Assembly: GCA_045595425.1 (NCBI GenBank)
Contig: JAZOAL010000024.1
Location: forward strand, 1-21,412
DNA length: 21,412 nt
Source: SIG710 sp045595425
Lineage (GTDB): Bacteria; Bacillota; Clostridia; Oscillospirales; CAG-272
Direction: 5' to 3'
Each line of letters starts with the position of its first letter. The first letter of the stretch is position 1. Shown one piece after another: positions 1 to 6,818 of the stretch. The position numbers and the translations under genes were made by a program. Below the pieces are notes generated by a model, which worked only from the letters and a program-made list of their open reading frames with translations, did not search any database and was not told the origin of the DNA.

Positions 1-13
1 CGTTTGTTTGTGG

Positions 14-110
14 TATAATATTTCATGAGTGATTGAGTCCTTTCTGTTGTTTGGGATTAGGGGTAATTCTATTTTAACAGAACTCAATCACTTTTTCTAT
101 ACTTTTTTTA
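14..110 (+). ncRNA. Possible short structured RNA, or promoter plus terminator-like hairpin
   Basis: A TATAAT box lies at 14-19, preceded by TGG at 11-13 (extended -10 form). A -35 box would lie outside the window. Transcription would start near 26, at the foot of a long imperfect hairpin. AGTGATTGAGT (28-38) pairs with ACTCAATCACT (82-92), TCTGTT (43-48) with AACAGA (76-81), and GGATTA (54-59) with TAATTC (64-69) using one G-U pair. A T-rich stretch follows at 93-110. This arrangement fits a short RNA of about 70-85 nt ending at its own terminator. It could equally be the terminator of a gene left of the window, with the TATAAT box a coincidence. No known RNA family is recognised. Confidence 0.3.
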
Positions 111-171
111 CTTTTGGTCTCACATCTATTGTAACACTACATGATTCGGTTCTGTTTTTCTGTGATACCTC

Positions 172-200
172 TTGCGGAAAATGCTGAATTGTGGTATCAT
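172..200 (+). promoter_or_regulatory. Sigma-A-type promoter of the radical SAM gene
   Basis: TTGCGG (172-177), a 17-nt spacer and TATCAT (195-200) match the vegetative promoter pattern. TGG stands directly before the -10 box (extended -10). Transcription would begin near 207, upstream of the AAAGGA ribosome binding site at 220-225. This supports translation starting at 234 and not at the in-frame ATG at 141, which lies upstream of the promoter. Confidence 0.6.
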
Positions 201-233
201 ATAAAGAGAATACGAACCGAAAGGATTATTGAT

Positions 234-2099
234 ATGAATGAAAATTACAGAGAACGGCTGGATAATATACTCCGCGCCGTTCAGAAGCCGGGCAGATATT
301 GCGGCGGCGAATACGGGCAGGTATTGAAGGATAAAAACACCGTCAAAGCGCGTTTTGCCTTTTGCTTTCCCGATACATATGAGATCGGCATGTCTAATCT
401 CGGCATCAGGATACTTTACGGTGTGCTGAACCGTGAGGATGATATCTGGTGCGAGCGCGCCTATGCTCCGTGGACTGACATGGAGGAAATGATGATAAAA
501 TATGACGTTCCCCTGACGGCTCAGGAGAGCGGCGATCCTCTGGCGGAATTTGACATTATCGGCTTTACTCTCCAGTATGAGATGTGCTATACAAATGTGC
601 TGAACATGATAAAGCTGGCAGGGCTCCCTCTGCGTGCTGAGGACAGGACAGACGATATGCCCATCATCATCGGCGGCGGTCCCTGCTCATATAATGCAGA
701 GCCTGTTGCGGACTTTTTCGACTGCTTCAGCATCGGCGAGGGAGAGGATGCTCTCGTTGAATTTACAAAGCTATATATAAAGATGAAGGAAGAGGGGACA
801 TACAGCCGCAAGGCTTTTCTTCATGAAGCCGCAAAGACTGTTGGCGGAATCTATGTGCCTTCGCTTTATGAGGTTACATATAATGAGGACGGCACTGTTA
901 AGGCTTATACGCCTGTTTATGACGATATTCCGAAGCGTATTACAAAGCGCATTATGAAGGATATGGACAAGTCCTATTTCCCCGATAAGGTTGTCATGCC
1001 CTATATCGAAACGGTGCAGGACAGGATAATGCTGGAGGTTTATCGCGGCTGTATACGCGGATGCCGTTTCTGCCAGGCGGGAATAATCTACCGTCCTGTT
1101 CGCGAAAAGACCCCCGAGGTGCTCTGCAAGCAGGCAAAATGTCTCTATGAGAACACGGGTTATGATGAGATATCCCTATCTTCTCTTTCAATAAGCGATT
1201 ATACGCAGATTGAAGAACTTACAACAAAGCTGCTTCAGTGGACGGACAAGAAGAATGTCAGTCTTTCTCTGCCCTCACTTCGAGTTGACAGCTTTACAAA
1301 GGAGCTTATGGATAAGATCGCAACCGTGCGTTCAAGCTCTCTGACCTTTGCTCCCGAGGCAGGCACACAGAGACTGCGCGATGTTATCAACAAGAATGTT
1401 TTTGAGGATGATCTGATGCGTGCGGTAAATGTTGCCTTTGATGCCGGCAAAACACAGGTCAAGCTGTATTTTATGAACGGTCTGCCTACAGAGACAAACG
1501 AGGATCTTGAAGGCATTGCCAAGCTGGCAAAGAGCGTTGTTGACGAATACTATCATAATCCGAATCACAAAAAGGGCAAGTCCCCTCAGGTCACTATCAG
1601 CGTTGCCTGCTTTGTTCCGAAGCCCTTTACGGCATTCCAGTGGGAGCCTCAGGATACGGTTGATACCCTTAACGAAAAGCTTGACTATCTCGGGAAGTGC
1701 GTGACTGACAGAAAGGTTCGCTATACCCATCATGAGCCACATACCTCTCATATTGAGGCGATACTTGCGCGCGGTGACCGCCGTCTCGGGAAGGCTCTGG
1801 AGCTTGCATGTGAGGAGGGCTTCCGTTTTGATGCTTGGGATGAGCATTTCGACTATGAAAAGTGGATATCGGTCATAAAAAAAGCAGGACTTGACCCTGC
1901 ATTCTATTCAAACCGCCGCCGGGAATACGATGAGGTGTTCCCATGGGACATTATCGATTGCGGTGTGAGCAAAGAATTCCTTATCCGTGAGCACAAAAAC
2001 GCGCTGGCAGGTAAAACAACGCCTTCCTGCCGCGAAAAATGCAGTGCTTGCGGAGCAAATAAGCTTGGAGGTGAGAGATCATGCTGCCCGCAAAAATGA
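234..2099 (+). CDS. B12-binding-type radical SAM protein, TIGR03960 family
   Basis: This 621-residue protein belongs to the TIGR03960 family. An N-terminal cobalamin-binding-like region (about residues 35-215, with IIGGGP at 145-150 and SIGEGE at 166-171) precedes a radical SAM core. The core cysteines are C273, C277 and C280 in CIRGCRFCQAG and would hold the 4Fe-4S cluster that cleaves S-adenosylmethionine. The C-terminus is cysteine-rich (CREKCSACG, then CC near the end), possibly a second metal site. The N-terminal domain lacks an obvious DxHxxG cobalamin motif, so B12 binding is uncertain. The substrate is not known to me; family members commonly occur with a DUF2344 protein, as here. AAAGGA at 220-225 sits 8 nt before the ATG at 234, and the promoter at 172-200 rules out the earlier in-frame ATG. 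The 3' end overlaps the next gene by 19 nt, indicating co-translation. Confidence 0.9.
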   Translation: MNENYRERLDNILRAVQKPGRYCGGEYGQVLKDKNTVKARFAFCFPDTYEIGMSNLGIRILYGVLNREDDIWCERAYAPWTDMEEMMIKYDVPLTAQESGDPLAEFDIIGFTLQYEMCYTNVLNMIKLAGLPLRAEDRTDDMPIIIGGGPCSYNAEPVADFFDCFSIGEGEDALVEFTKLYIKMKEEGTYSRKAFLHEAAKTVGGIYVPSLYEVTYNEDGTVKAYTPVYDDIPKRITKRIMKDMDKSYFPDKVVMPYIETVQDRIMLEVYRGCIRGCRFCQAGIIYRPVREKTPEVLCKQAKCLYENTGYDEISLSSLSISDYTQIEELTTKLLQWTDKKNVSLSLPSLRVDSFTKELMDKIATVRSSSLTFAPEAGTQRLRDVINKNVFEDDLMRAVNVAFDAGKTQVKLYFMNGLPTETNEDLEGIAKLAKSVVDEYYHNPNHKKGKSPQVTISVACFVPKPFTAFQWEPQDTVDTLNEKLDYLGKCVTDRKVRYTHHEPHTSHIEAILARGDRRLGKALELACEEGFRFDAWDEHFDYEKWISVIKKAGLDPAFYSNRRREYDEVFPWDIIDCGVSKEFLIREHKNALAGKTTPSCREKCSACGANKLGGERSCCPQK

Positions 2100-2794
2100 T
2101 TTCGGATGCAAATCCACAGCCAATACGCATAAAATTCCGCAAGGTCGGCATGCTTCGCTATATTTCCCACCTTGATCTGCAGAGAACCTTTGCAAAGGTT
2201 CTTGTCCGTTCAGGTATTCCGGCTTGGTACACTCAAGGCTTTAATCCACATGCAAAGATGGTATTTGCCCTTCCACTTTCAATCGGAACGCAGAGTGAAT
2301 GTGAATATCTTGACATCCGTCTGCGCGAGCATATGACCTGCAATGAGATAAAATACCGTCTTAACTGCGTTCTTACCGATGAACTATCTGTTATTGACGT
2401 ATATGAACCCGAGCAGAAGTTTGCCGATATCGGCTATGCCCGTTATGATATTGAGATAATTACTGACGGTGCGTCCGAGGAGCTTGCCGAAAAGGTGCGT
2501 AAGCTCTTTGAGACCCGACCTCTCATGATGTTCAAGCATACAAAATCCGGCGAAAAGGAGATTGATATCGCTCCGCTGATAAAGAGCATGGATATTTCCT
2601 ACAGCGCGGAAAAGGATTCGCTGAATATTTCAGCAGTGATATCCGCAGTTGCCGAAAATTATCTGTCACCTGAAATGCTGATCACAGCCATGAAGGATTC
2701 CCTGGGAATTCTTTCAACCGATATAATGCGTGAGCGTTACAGCATTTTCCGCACAGCGGTTTATCTCTCGGACGGTGTGACCGAATTCAGATAA
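2081..2794 (+). CDS. Radical-SAM-linked protein, DUF2344 / TIGR03936 family
   Basis: This 237-residue protein is the usual partner of TIGR03960 radical SAM proteins. The N-terminal signature is present: IRIKFRKVG, then RYISHLDLQRTF, then GFNPHAKMVFALPLSIG, followed by a less conserved second half. No catalytic motif is visible, and its biochemical role is not established as far as I know. In some proteins the domain is fused to the C-terminus of the radical SAM protein, which suggests a direct partnership. The start at 2081 is supported by GGAGG at 2067-2071, 9 nt upstream, inside the preceding gene. An in-frame ATG at 2096 is less well placed. In many clostridia this pair is followed by an RNase E/G gene and rplU; here it is followed by a non-coding repeat region. 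Confidence 0.88.
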   Translation: MLPAKMISDANPQPIRIKFRKVGMLRYISHLDLQRTFAKVLVRSGIPAWYTQGFNPHAKMVFALPLSIGTQSECEYLDIRLREHMTCNEIKYRLNCVLTDELSVIDVYEPEQKFADIGYARYDIEIITDGASEELAEKVRKLFETRPLMMFKHTKSGEKEIDIAPLIKSMDISYSAEKDSLNISAVISAVAENYLSPEMLITAMKDSLGILSTDIMRERYSIFRTAVYLSDGVTEFR

Positions 2795-2857
2795 TATCCT
2801 TAATTATAATTTTAGGGCTCAAAACAAACCGAAGAGTTTGTCTCATTAAAATAATTG

Positions 2858-3099
2858 CAAACAATAATTTGTCGGGGCAAAGTAAGTTGCAGCCTATGAG
2901 ATCCTTCACTGCGTTCAGGATCTCATGTGGAAAAACTGATTTTTTCTTTCTAAAATCCTTTTTTTCGTTATAGAAAGGCACAAAACAGTATTCACCGAAA
3001 AGTCATCCCTCGGCTTCCCACGGGATGACTTTTGGTAGTGTTCGCCTTATTCACTAATGTTTACTTGCCTTAACTAACAGCCCGCTAAATTGTTGTTTA
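2858..3099 (-). repeat. Palindromic interspersed repeat, copy 1 (MITE-like, inverted orientation)
   Basis: The left end reads CAAACAATAATTTGTCGGGG (2858-2877) and the right end CCCGCTAAATTGTTGTTTA (3081-3099), forming imperfect terminal inverted repeats. The left end matches the reverse complement of the right ends of the copies at 9943-10203 and 20989-21205. The right end matches the reverse complement of their left ends. This copy is therefore inserted in the opposite orientation. Its core differs from the other two. It holds a 10-bp hairpin (2896-2905 with 2917-2926) and a 12-bp hairpin (2998-3009 with 3022-3033). It encodes no transposase, so any mobility would depend on an enzyme elsewhere. 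The 63 nt before it (2795-2857) hold only a weak 6-bp hairpin (2824-2829 with 2836-2841), a possible terminator of the DUF2344 gene. Confidence 0.65.
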
Positions 3100-3122
3100 T
3101 CTGTTTTGCTGACATATAGCAA

Positions 3123-3156
3123 AGGGGTTGTCTCACAATTACGTGAGACAACCCCT
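3123..3156 (-). terminator. Strong hairpin terminator for the efp / CD1247-type unit
   Basis: AGGGGTTGTCTCAC (3123-3136) pairs perfectly with GTGAGACAACCCCT (3143-3156) over 14 bp, with the 6-nt loop AATTAC. It lies 21 nt past the stop codon of the minus-strand CD1247-type gene. Read in the minus direction only TTTGCTAT follows the stem; in the plus direction CATCTTTTTATT follows. It may work in both directions and also stop readthrough from the radical SAM unit. Confidence 0.75.
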
Positions 3157-3177
3157 CATCTTTTTATTAGGTTATAA

Positions 3178-3594
3178 TTATCCGTTGATTTTCTCCTGAC
3201 ATGCGGGGCAAATCAGATCTGCGGGATCGATGGTGCTGTCAAAGCAGATATTTTCTCCGCATGAGGGACATTCGATCTCGAAGCATTCTTCGCTGTCAAA
3301 ATCGTCATCCTCGTCGTCGAAATCGCCGTCGCATCCGCAGCAGCCTTCACATTCGTCAAAGTCGTCGTCCTCATCCGAGTAAACGTCTTCCTCAACGGTG
3401 CCGAGATCCTCATCGATCTCTTCGATATAGTCGTTCAGATATTCGATATCCTCTTCAACATCGGAAATGGAGCGCGCCATATCTTCAACGAGGGAGAGCA
3501 GCTCGTTTATAATCTTTGTTTCGGGCTTGGAGGCATCGAGAGCAAGCCCCTCTGCAAGTCCTTTGAGATAAGCAGCCTTTTCGGTAAGTGTCAT
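3178..3594 (-). CDS. CD1247-type N-terminal domain protein with acidic linker and zinc ribbon
   Basis: This 138-residue protein starts with the pattern TEKAAYLKGLAEGLAL, followed by a helical, Glu/Asp-rich segment to about residue 65. That resembles the CD1247 N-terminal domain found in clostridial proteins of unknown function. The middle (about residues 70-103) is extremely acidic and contains a cysteine cluster (CEGCCGCDGD). The C-terminus looks like a zinc ribbon: CPSC followed by CPAC about 22 residues later. The start is supported by AAAGGA a short distance upstream in the minus direction. It lies 78 nt downstream of efp on the same strand, so the two are probably partly co-transcribed across the hairpin at 3627-3658. 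Function is unknown; the acidic and zinc-ribbon layout would suit a nucleic-acid- or protein-binding role, but that is inference. Confidence 0.75.
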   Translation of the reverse strand: MTLTEKAAYLKGLAEGLALDASKPETKIINELLSLVEDMARSISDVEEDIEYLNDYIEEIDEDLGTVEEDVYSDEDDDFDECEGCCGCDGDFDDEDDDFDSEECFEIECPSCGENICFDSTIDPADLICPACQEKING

Positions 3595-3626
3595 AATGTT
3601 AAATTCCTTTCTGAGTTTTAAAATAC

Positions 3627-3658
3627 AGGGGAAGCCTCCGAAAAAGGAATCTTCCCCT
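3627..3658 (-). terminator. Hairpin between efp and the CD1247-type gene
   Basis: CTTCCCCT (3651-3658) and AGGGGAAG (3627-3634) form an 8-bp stem, with a shorter inner TCC/GGA pairing. Read on the minus strand it follows the efp stop codon and is trailed by TGTATTTTAAAA. It is likely a partial terminator or processing hairpin that lowers expression of the downstream gene relative to efp. Confidence 0.5.
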
Positions 3659-3672
3659 TAAATTTTTGAGTT

Positions 3673-4230
3673 TTACGCTCTGGAGAGATACTCGCCTGTA
3701 CGGGTATCAATCTTAAGCACATCGCCAACATTGATGAACAGCGGAACCTTGATAACAGCACCTGTTTCAAGAGTTGCGGGCTTAAGAGTGTTTGTTGCTG
3801 TATTGCCTGCAAAGCCGGGGTCTGTCTCTGTAACCTCAAGCTCAACAAAGAGAGGAGGCTCAACGCCGAAGATATTGCCCTTATAGGAAATGATCTTGCA
3901 CATCATCTCTTCCTTAACAAACTTGAAGTTGTCGCCAACCTTATCATGAGCAACGAGAGTTTCCTCCCATGTTTCGGTATCCATGAAGTGATAGAGGTCA
4001 CCGTCATCATAGGAATACTGCATATCCTTTCTGTCGATATATGCGTTTTCGAACTTATCTGTGGGGTTGAAGGTCTCTTCGATAACTGCGCCCGTGATAA
4101 CGTTCTTCAGCTTTGTGCGGACGAAAGCCGCGCCCTTACCGGGTTTTACATGCTGAAATACGACGACCTGGAGAACCTGACCGTCTCTGTCGAAAGTAAT
4201 GCCGTTTTTAAAATCGCCTGCTACTACCAT
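3673..4230 (-). CDS. efp: Translation elongation factor P
   Basis: EF-P binds ribosomes stalled on consecutive prolines and promotes peptide bond formation. The 185-residue length is typical. The N-terminal KOW-like domain carries the loop HVKPGKGAAFVR, with K32 at the tip, the position modified in known EF-Ps. The two OB-fold domains follow, ending with the family signature GDVLKIDTRTGEYLSRA. The start is the ATG at 4230 (minus strand), with GGAGG at 4245-4241, 10 nt upstream. A longer in-frame reading from 4323 would add 31 residues foreign to the family and would overlap the predicted promoter, so it is rejected. No modification enzyme gene (epmA-, earP- or ymfI-like) is adjacent. Confidence 0.97.
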   Translation of the reverse strand: MVVAGDFKNGITFDRDGQVLQVVVFQHVKPGKGAAFVRTKLKNVITGAVIEETFNPTDKFENAYIDRKDMQYSYDDGDLYHFMDTETWEETLVAHDKVGDNFKFVKEEMMCKIISYKGNIFGVEPPLFVELEVTETDPGFAGNTATNTLKPATLETGAVIKVPLFINVGDVLKIDTRTGEYLSRA

Positions 4231-4281
4231 AAAAAATAATCCTCCGATGAGTTTTGTAGTGTAAAAATATAGATCTACTAT

Positions 4282-4310
4282 ATTGTAAACCATTTTTAAG
4301 TTTTTTACAA
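4282..4310 (-). promoter_or_regulatory. Putative efp promoter
   Basis: On the minus strand TTGTAA (4310-4305), a 17-nt spacer and TACAAT (4287-4282) form a good sigma-A-type promoter. It lies about 52 nt upstream of the efp start codon, leaving a leader of roughly 45 nt that contains the GGAGG site. It is divergent from the yicC promoter about 150 bp away. Confidence 0.5.
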
Positions 4311-4392
4311 TAGTTTTTGCCAAATATTTTCAAAAAATTTATAATTTTTATTAAAAAATTACGTGAAAAACGTTAAAATGTCATCTGCGCTC

Positions 4393-4454
4393 AAAAAAAC
4401 GCGAAAAAATCCGCATTTTTTGGTTAAAAAAACGACAGCCAAATTTTGAAAAAA
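4393..4454. other. Phased A/T tracts upstream of the yicC promoter
   Basis: Runs of A or T lie at 4393-4399, 4404-4409, 4416-4421, 4426-4432, 4441-4447 (AAATTTT) and 4449-4454. The centres of the first four are 10.5, 12 and 10.5 bp apart, close to one helical turn, which predicts intrinsically bent DNA. The last tract ends one base before the -35 box at 4456 and could act as an UP element. The remaining gene-free sequence at 4311-4392 is simply AT-rich. Confidence 0.4.
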
Positions 4455-4455
4455 G

Positions 4456-4484
4456 TTGACAAAACCACAAATTTGCGGTATCAT
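4456..4484 (+). promoter_or_regulatory. Sigma-A-type promoter of the yicC-remA-gmk run
   Basis: A perfect TTGACA (4456-4461), a 17-nt spacer and TATCAT (4479-4484) make this the strongest promoter in the window. Transcription should start near 4491. The leader contains a 5-bp hairpin (TGCCC 4516-4520 with GGGCA 4528-4532) just before the ribosome binding site at 4539-4542. Confidence 0.75.
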
Positions 4485-4553
4485 ATATTATGTATATCTA
4501 TAATTAGATTTAAAGTGCCCTTCTTTCGGGCAGAAAAAGGAGATATATTCTTT

Positions 4554-5441
4554 ATGATGAAAAGTATGACCGCATTCGGCAGAGCGAGAGGCACTGCGGG
4601 CGGAAAGGACATCACTGCCGAGATAAAAAGCGTCAACAGCCGCTATCTTGATTGCACGGTGAAGATTTCAAGAGCCTACTCCTTTCTTGAAGAACGCGTA
4701 AAGCCCTATCTTCAGTCAAAGGGGCTTACAAGGGGTAAGGTGGATATTTATATCGGTGTTGAAGTGCTTGAGAGCGAAGGCGCGGATATATCGGTGGATA
4801 CGGCGCTTGCTGAGGGTTATCTGAATGCGCTTAGAGAGTTCAGAGACACCTTTGCTCTTAGGGACGATATCAGCGTTATGAGCCTTGCTCGTTACAGCGA
4901 TATTTTTACCGTGAAAAAGCCGGAGGAGGATGCTGAGCGCGACTGGGCAGACATAAAAACCGTTCTTGACGGAGCGATAGAGCAGTTTCTCTCCTCACGA
5001 GACCGCGAGGGCGCGAACATTGAAGCGGATCTGCGCGGAAAGATCAACGGTATCCGCGGGGTAGTTGATAAAATAGAGGAGCTTTCTCTCGGAGATGTGG
5101 CAGATTACCGAGTTAAGCTTGAAGAGCGGATACATAAGATGCTTTCGGATAACAATATAAGCATTGACGAGAGCAGGATACTTACAGAATGTGCCATCTT
5201 TGCGGATAAGATCGCAATTGATGAGGAGCTTGTGAGACTGCGTTCTCATTTCACCGCCTTTGACGAATATGCCGACAGCCGCGAGCCTGTTGGCAGAAAG
5301 CTTGATTTTCTCATGCAGGAGATGAACCGCGAGATAAATACTATCGGTTCAAAATGCAATAATTCGAATATCGCGCATTATGTGGTCGATGTTAAGACCG
5401 AGCTTGAAAAGGTTCGCGAGCAGATACAGAATATTGAGTAA
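4554..5441 (+). CDS. yicC: YicC-family endoribonuclease
   Basis: This 295-residue protein matches the YicC/YloC family (about 290 residues). It begins with the conserved MKSMTAFGRA and ends with the signature FLMQEMNREINTIGSK followed by VDVKTELEKVREQIQNIE. YicC proteins have been described as endoribonucleases that affect RNA stability. The start at 4554 (MMKSMT) follows AAGGAG at 4537-4542; the next ATG at 4557 is an equal alternative. The in-frame extension to 4446 is rejected because it would run through the promoter at 4456-4484. It is the first gene of the run, 17 nt ahead of remA, the usual neighbour in Firmicutes. Confidence 0.93.
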   Translation: MMKSMTAFGRARGTAGGKDITAEIKSVNSRYLDCTVKISRAYSFLEERVKPYLQSKGLTRGKVDIYIGVEVLESEGADISVDTALAEGYLNALREFRDTFALRDDISVMSLARYSDIFTVKKPEEDAERDWADIKTVLDGAIEQFLSSRDREGANIEADLRGKINGIRGVVDKIEELSLGDVADYRVKLEERIHKMLSDNNISIDESRILTECAIFADKIAIDEELVRLRSHFTAFDEYADSREPVGRKLDFLMQEMNREINTIGSKCNNSNIAHYVVDVKTELEKVREQIQNIE

Positions 5442-5458
5442 AAAAGGGGGCACTTATA

Positions 5459-5731
5459 ATGAAATTCATCAATGTGGGCTTTGGAAACATGGTTGCTCTT
5501 GAGCGCATAGTTGCGCTGGTCAGCCCGGATTCAGCTCCCATCAAGCGCTTGGTGCAGGATTCGAAGGACGAGGGCAGAGTTATAGACGTGACCTGCGGAA
5601 GAAGAACAAGAGCGGTTATAATTACCGACAGCGAGCTTGTCATTCTCTCGGCTATTCAGACAGAGACTATTGCAAACCGCATGGACAGCGACTCCGGCGA
5701 TGATGAGGAGAGCGAGGAGGACGAGGAATGA
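5459..5731 (+). CDS. remA: RemA-like DUF370 DNA-binding regulator
   Basis: This 90-residue protein has the RemA/YlzA signature: KFINVGFGNMVALERIV, then VSPDSAPIKRLVQD, then GRRTRAVIITDS and a final TIANR. In Bacillus subtilis RemA is a DNA-binding activator of biofilm matrix and osmoprotection genes and forms ring-like oligomers. The last 16 residues are strongly acidic (DSDSGDDEESEEDEE). A GGGGG ribosome binding site lies 9-13 nt upstream. The stop codon overlaps the gmk start codon (ATGA at 5728-5731), so the two are translationally coupled. Whether it controls biofilm genes in this organism cannot be seen here. Confidence 0.92.
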   Translation: MKFINVGFGNMVALERIVALVSPDSAPIKRLVQDSKDEGRVIDVTCGRRTRAVIITDSELVILSAIQTETIANRMDSDSGDDEESEEDEE

Positions 5732-6339
5732 GCGGCAAAGGACTACTTCTCGTTATCAGCGGCCCTGCTGGAAGCGGAAAGGGTACTGTTATAAAGAGCC
5801 TTATGGAGAAAAGCAATGCTTTTGCTTATTCCGTGTCGGCAACGACAAGAGCTCCGAGACAGGGTGAGATTAACGGTGTTAATTATCACTATATAACAAG
5901 AGAGGATTTTGAAAACCGCATTGAAAACGGAGGTATGCTTGAATATACCGAATATTGCGGAAATTATTACGGCACCCCGAAAAGGGAAGCTGAAGAGGTT
6001 CTGGGGAGCGGCAGAAATCTGATCCTTGAGATCGAGGTTGTCGGAGCTGAGAATGTTAAAAAGCTATATCCCGAAGCTGTTCTCATAATGCTGCTTCCCC
6101 CAAGCTTTGCTGTTCAGGAGGCGAGACTGCGCGGAAGAGGAACAGAGACCGAGGAGAAGATACTCGCCCGTCTGGAGCAGACAAAAAATGAGCTTCCGAT
6201 GCTTGATATTTATGATTATATTGTTTATAATAACGATGGCGGCGCGGAGGATACCGCTGATGATATAATTGCCATCGCGTGCGCTGAAAAACTGCGCAGA
6301 AGCCGAAACAGTGACGCCGCAAAGCGTTATTTTGAATAA
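5728..6339 (+). CDS. gmk: Guanylate kinase
   Basis: Guanylate kinase phosphorylates GMP to GDP with ATP, a central step in GTP and (p)ppGpp supply. The 203-residue length is normal. The Walker A loop GPAGSGKGT lies at residues 12-20. The GMP-binding segment follows (SATTRAPRQGEINGVNYHYI, with a TEYCGNYYGTP stretch further on), and the lid region includes RLRGRGTETEEKILARL. The gene overlaps remA by 4 nt and is followed 47 nt later by rpoZ, the standard Firmicute order. The gap contains a small hairpin (GCCG/CGGC) just before the GGAGG site of rpoZ. Confidence 0.96.
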   Translation: MSGKGLLLVISGPAGSGKGTVIKSLMEKSNAFAYSVSATTRAPRQGEINGVNYHYITREDFENRIENGGMLEYTEYCGNYYGTPKREAEEVLGSGRNLILEIEVVGAENVKKLYPEAVLIMLLPPSFAVQEARLRGRGTETEEKILARLEQTKNELPMLDIYDYIVYNNDGGAEDTADDIIAIACAEKLRRSRNSDAAKRYFE

Positions 6340-6386
6340 ATTTACATATTAAATTATTAGCCGATAAAACGGCATGGAGGTATTTT

Positions 6387-6818
6387 ATGATTTTCCCGTC
6401 TATCAGTGATCTTACAAAGGATAAGTACAATCGTTATGAGCTCGTTATCGCAACGGCAAAGTGCGCGAGAATGATTACAGACGAATATGTTAAGGAAAGA
6501 GAGACAGCAGAGAAGATGATCGCGGGCAACAAGGAATCCGAAAAGGCGATCTTTGCTATGATCAAGCGCGAATTCCGCGATGAAAAGGCTGTTAAGTGTG
6601 CTATCAACCGTCTGTTTACGGGCGATTTTGTAATTCTCGATCCCGAGCAGGCTGCTGCAAAGAGAGCCGCAAGAGCCGAGAGCGAAAGAATTGCGGCAGA
6701 GAATAAGCTCCTCGCTGCCCAGGCAAAGGAAGCTTTGAGCTTTGATTTTTCAGATGAGGACGAGGATGAAGATATCGATATTGTTGAAGATGAGGTTGAG
6801 GAATCAGAGGAGATCTGA
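6387..6818 (+). CDS. rpoZ: RNA polymerase omega subunit, unusually long
   Basis: Omega helps assemble and stabilise RNA polymerase by holding the beta-prime subunit. The N-terminus MIFPSISDLTKDKYNRYELV and then ATAKCARMI match the omega core, and KAVKCAINRLFTGDFVIL (67-84) resembles its second conserved helix. Its place between gmk and priA is the expected one. At 143 residues it is about twice the usual 65-90. Residues 34-66 form an added charged, probably helical, insert between the two conserved parts. Residues 88-118 form an Ala/Glu/Lys/Arg helix, and 119-143 are almost entirely Asp/Glu. The start has GGAGG a few nt upstream. No frameshift is evident. The identity is fairly secure from position and core; the extra segments have no known role. 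Confidence 0.87.
   Translation: MIFPSISDLTKDKYNRYELVIATAKCARMITDEYVKERETAEKMIAGNKESEKAIFAMIKREFRDEKAVKCAINRLFTGDFVILDPEQAAAKRAARAESERIAAENKLLAAQAKEALSFDFSDEDEDEDIDIVEDEVEESEEI

Noticed and set aside
141..233. Longer N-terminus for the radical SAM protein from the ATG at 141
   Set aside because: A good promoter lies at 172-200, inside that extension, and a ribosome binding site precedes the ATG at 234. The extra 31 residues do not resemble the family.
3201..3512. Plus-strand open frame of 103 codons, rich in arginine
   Set aside because: It is the mirror of the Asp/Glu-rich part of the CD1247-type gene; its composition is explained by that gene and no family is recognised.
4231..4323. Longer N-terminus for EF-P
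   Set aside because: The extension would overlap the predicted promoter and push the key lysine away from position 32; the GGAGG site clearly marks the start at 4230.
5728..5731. Possible frameshift at the remA-gmk junction
   Set aside because: Both proteins are complete with normal ends; the ATGA overlap is ordinary translational coupling.
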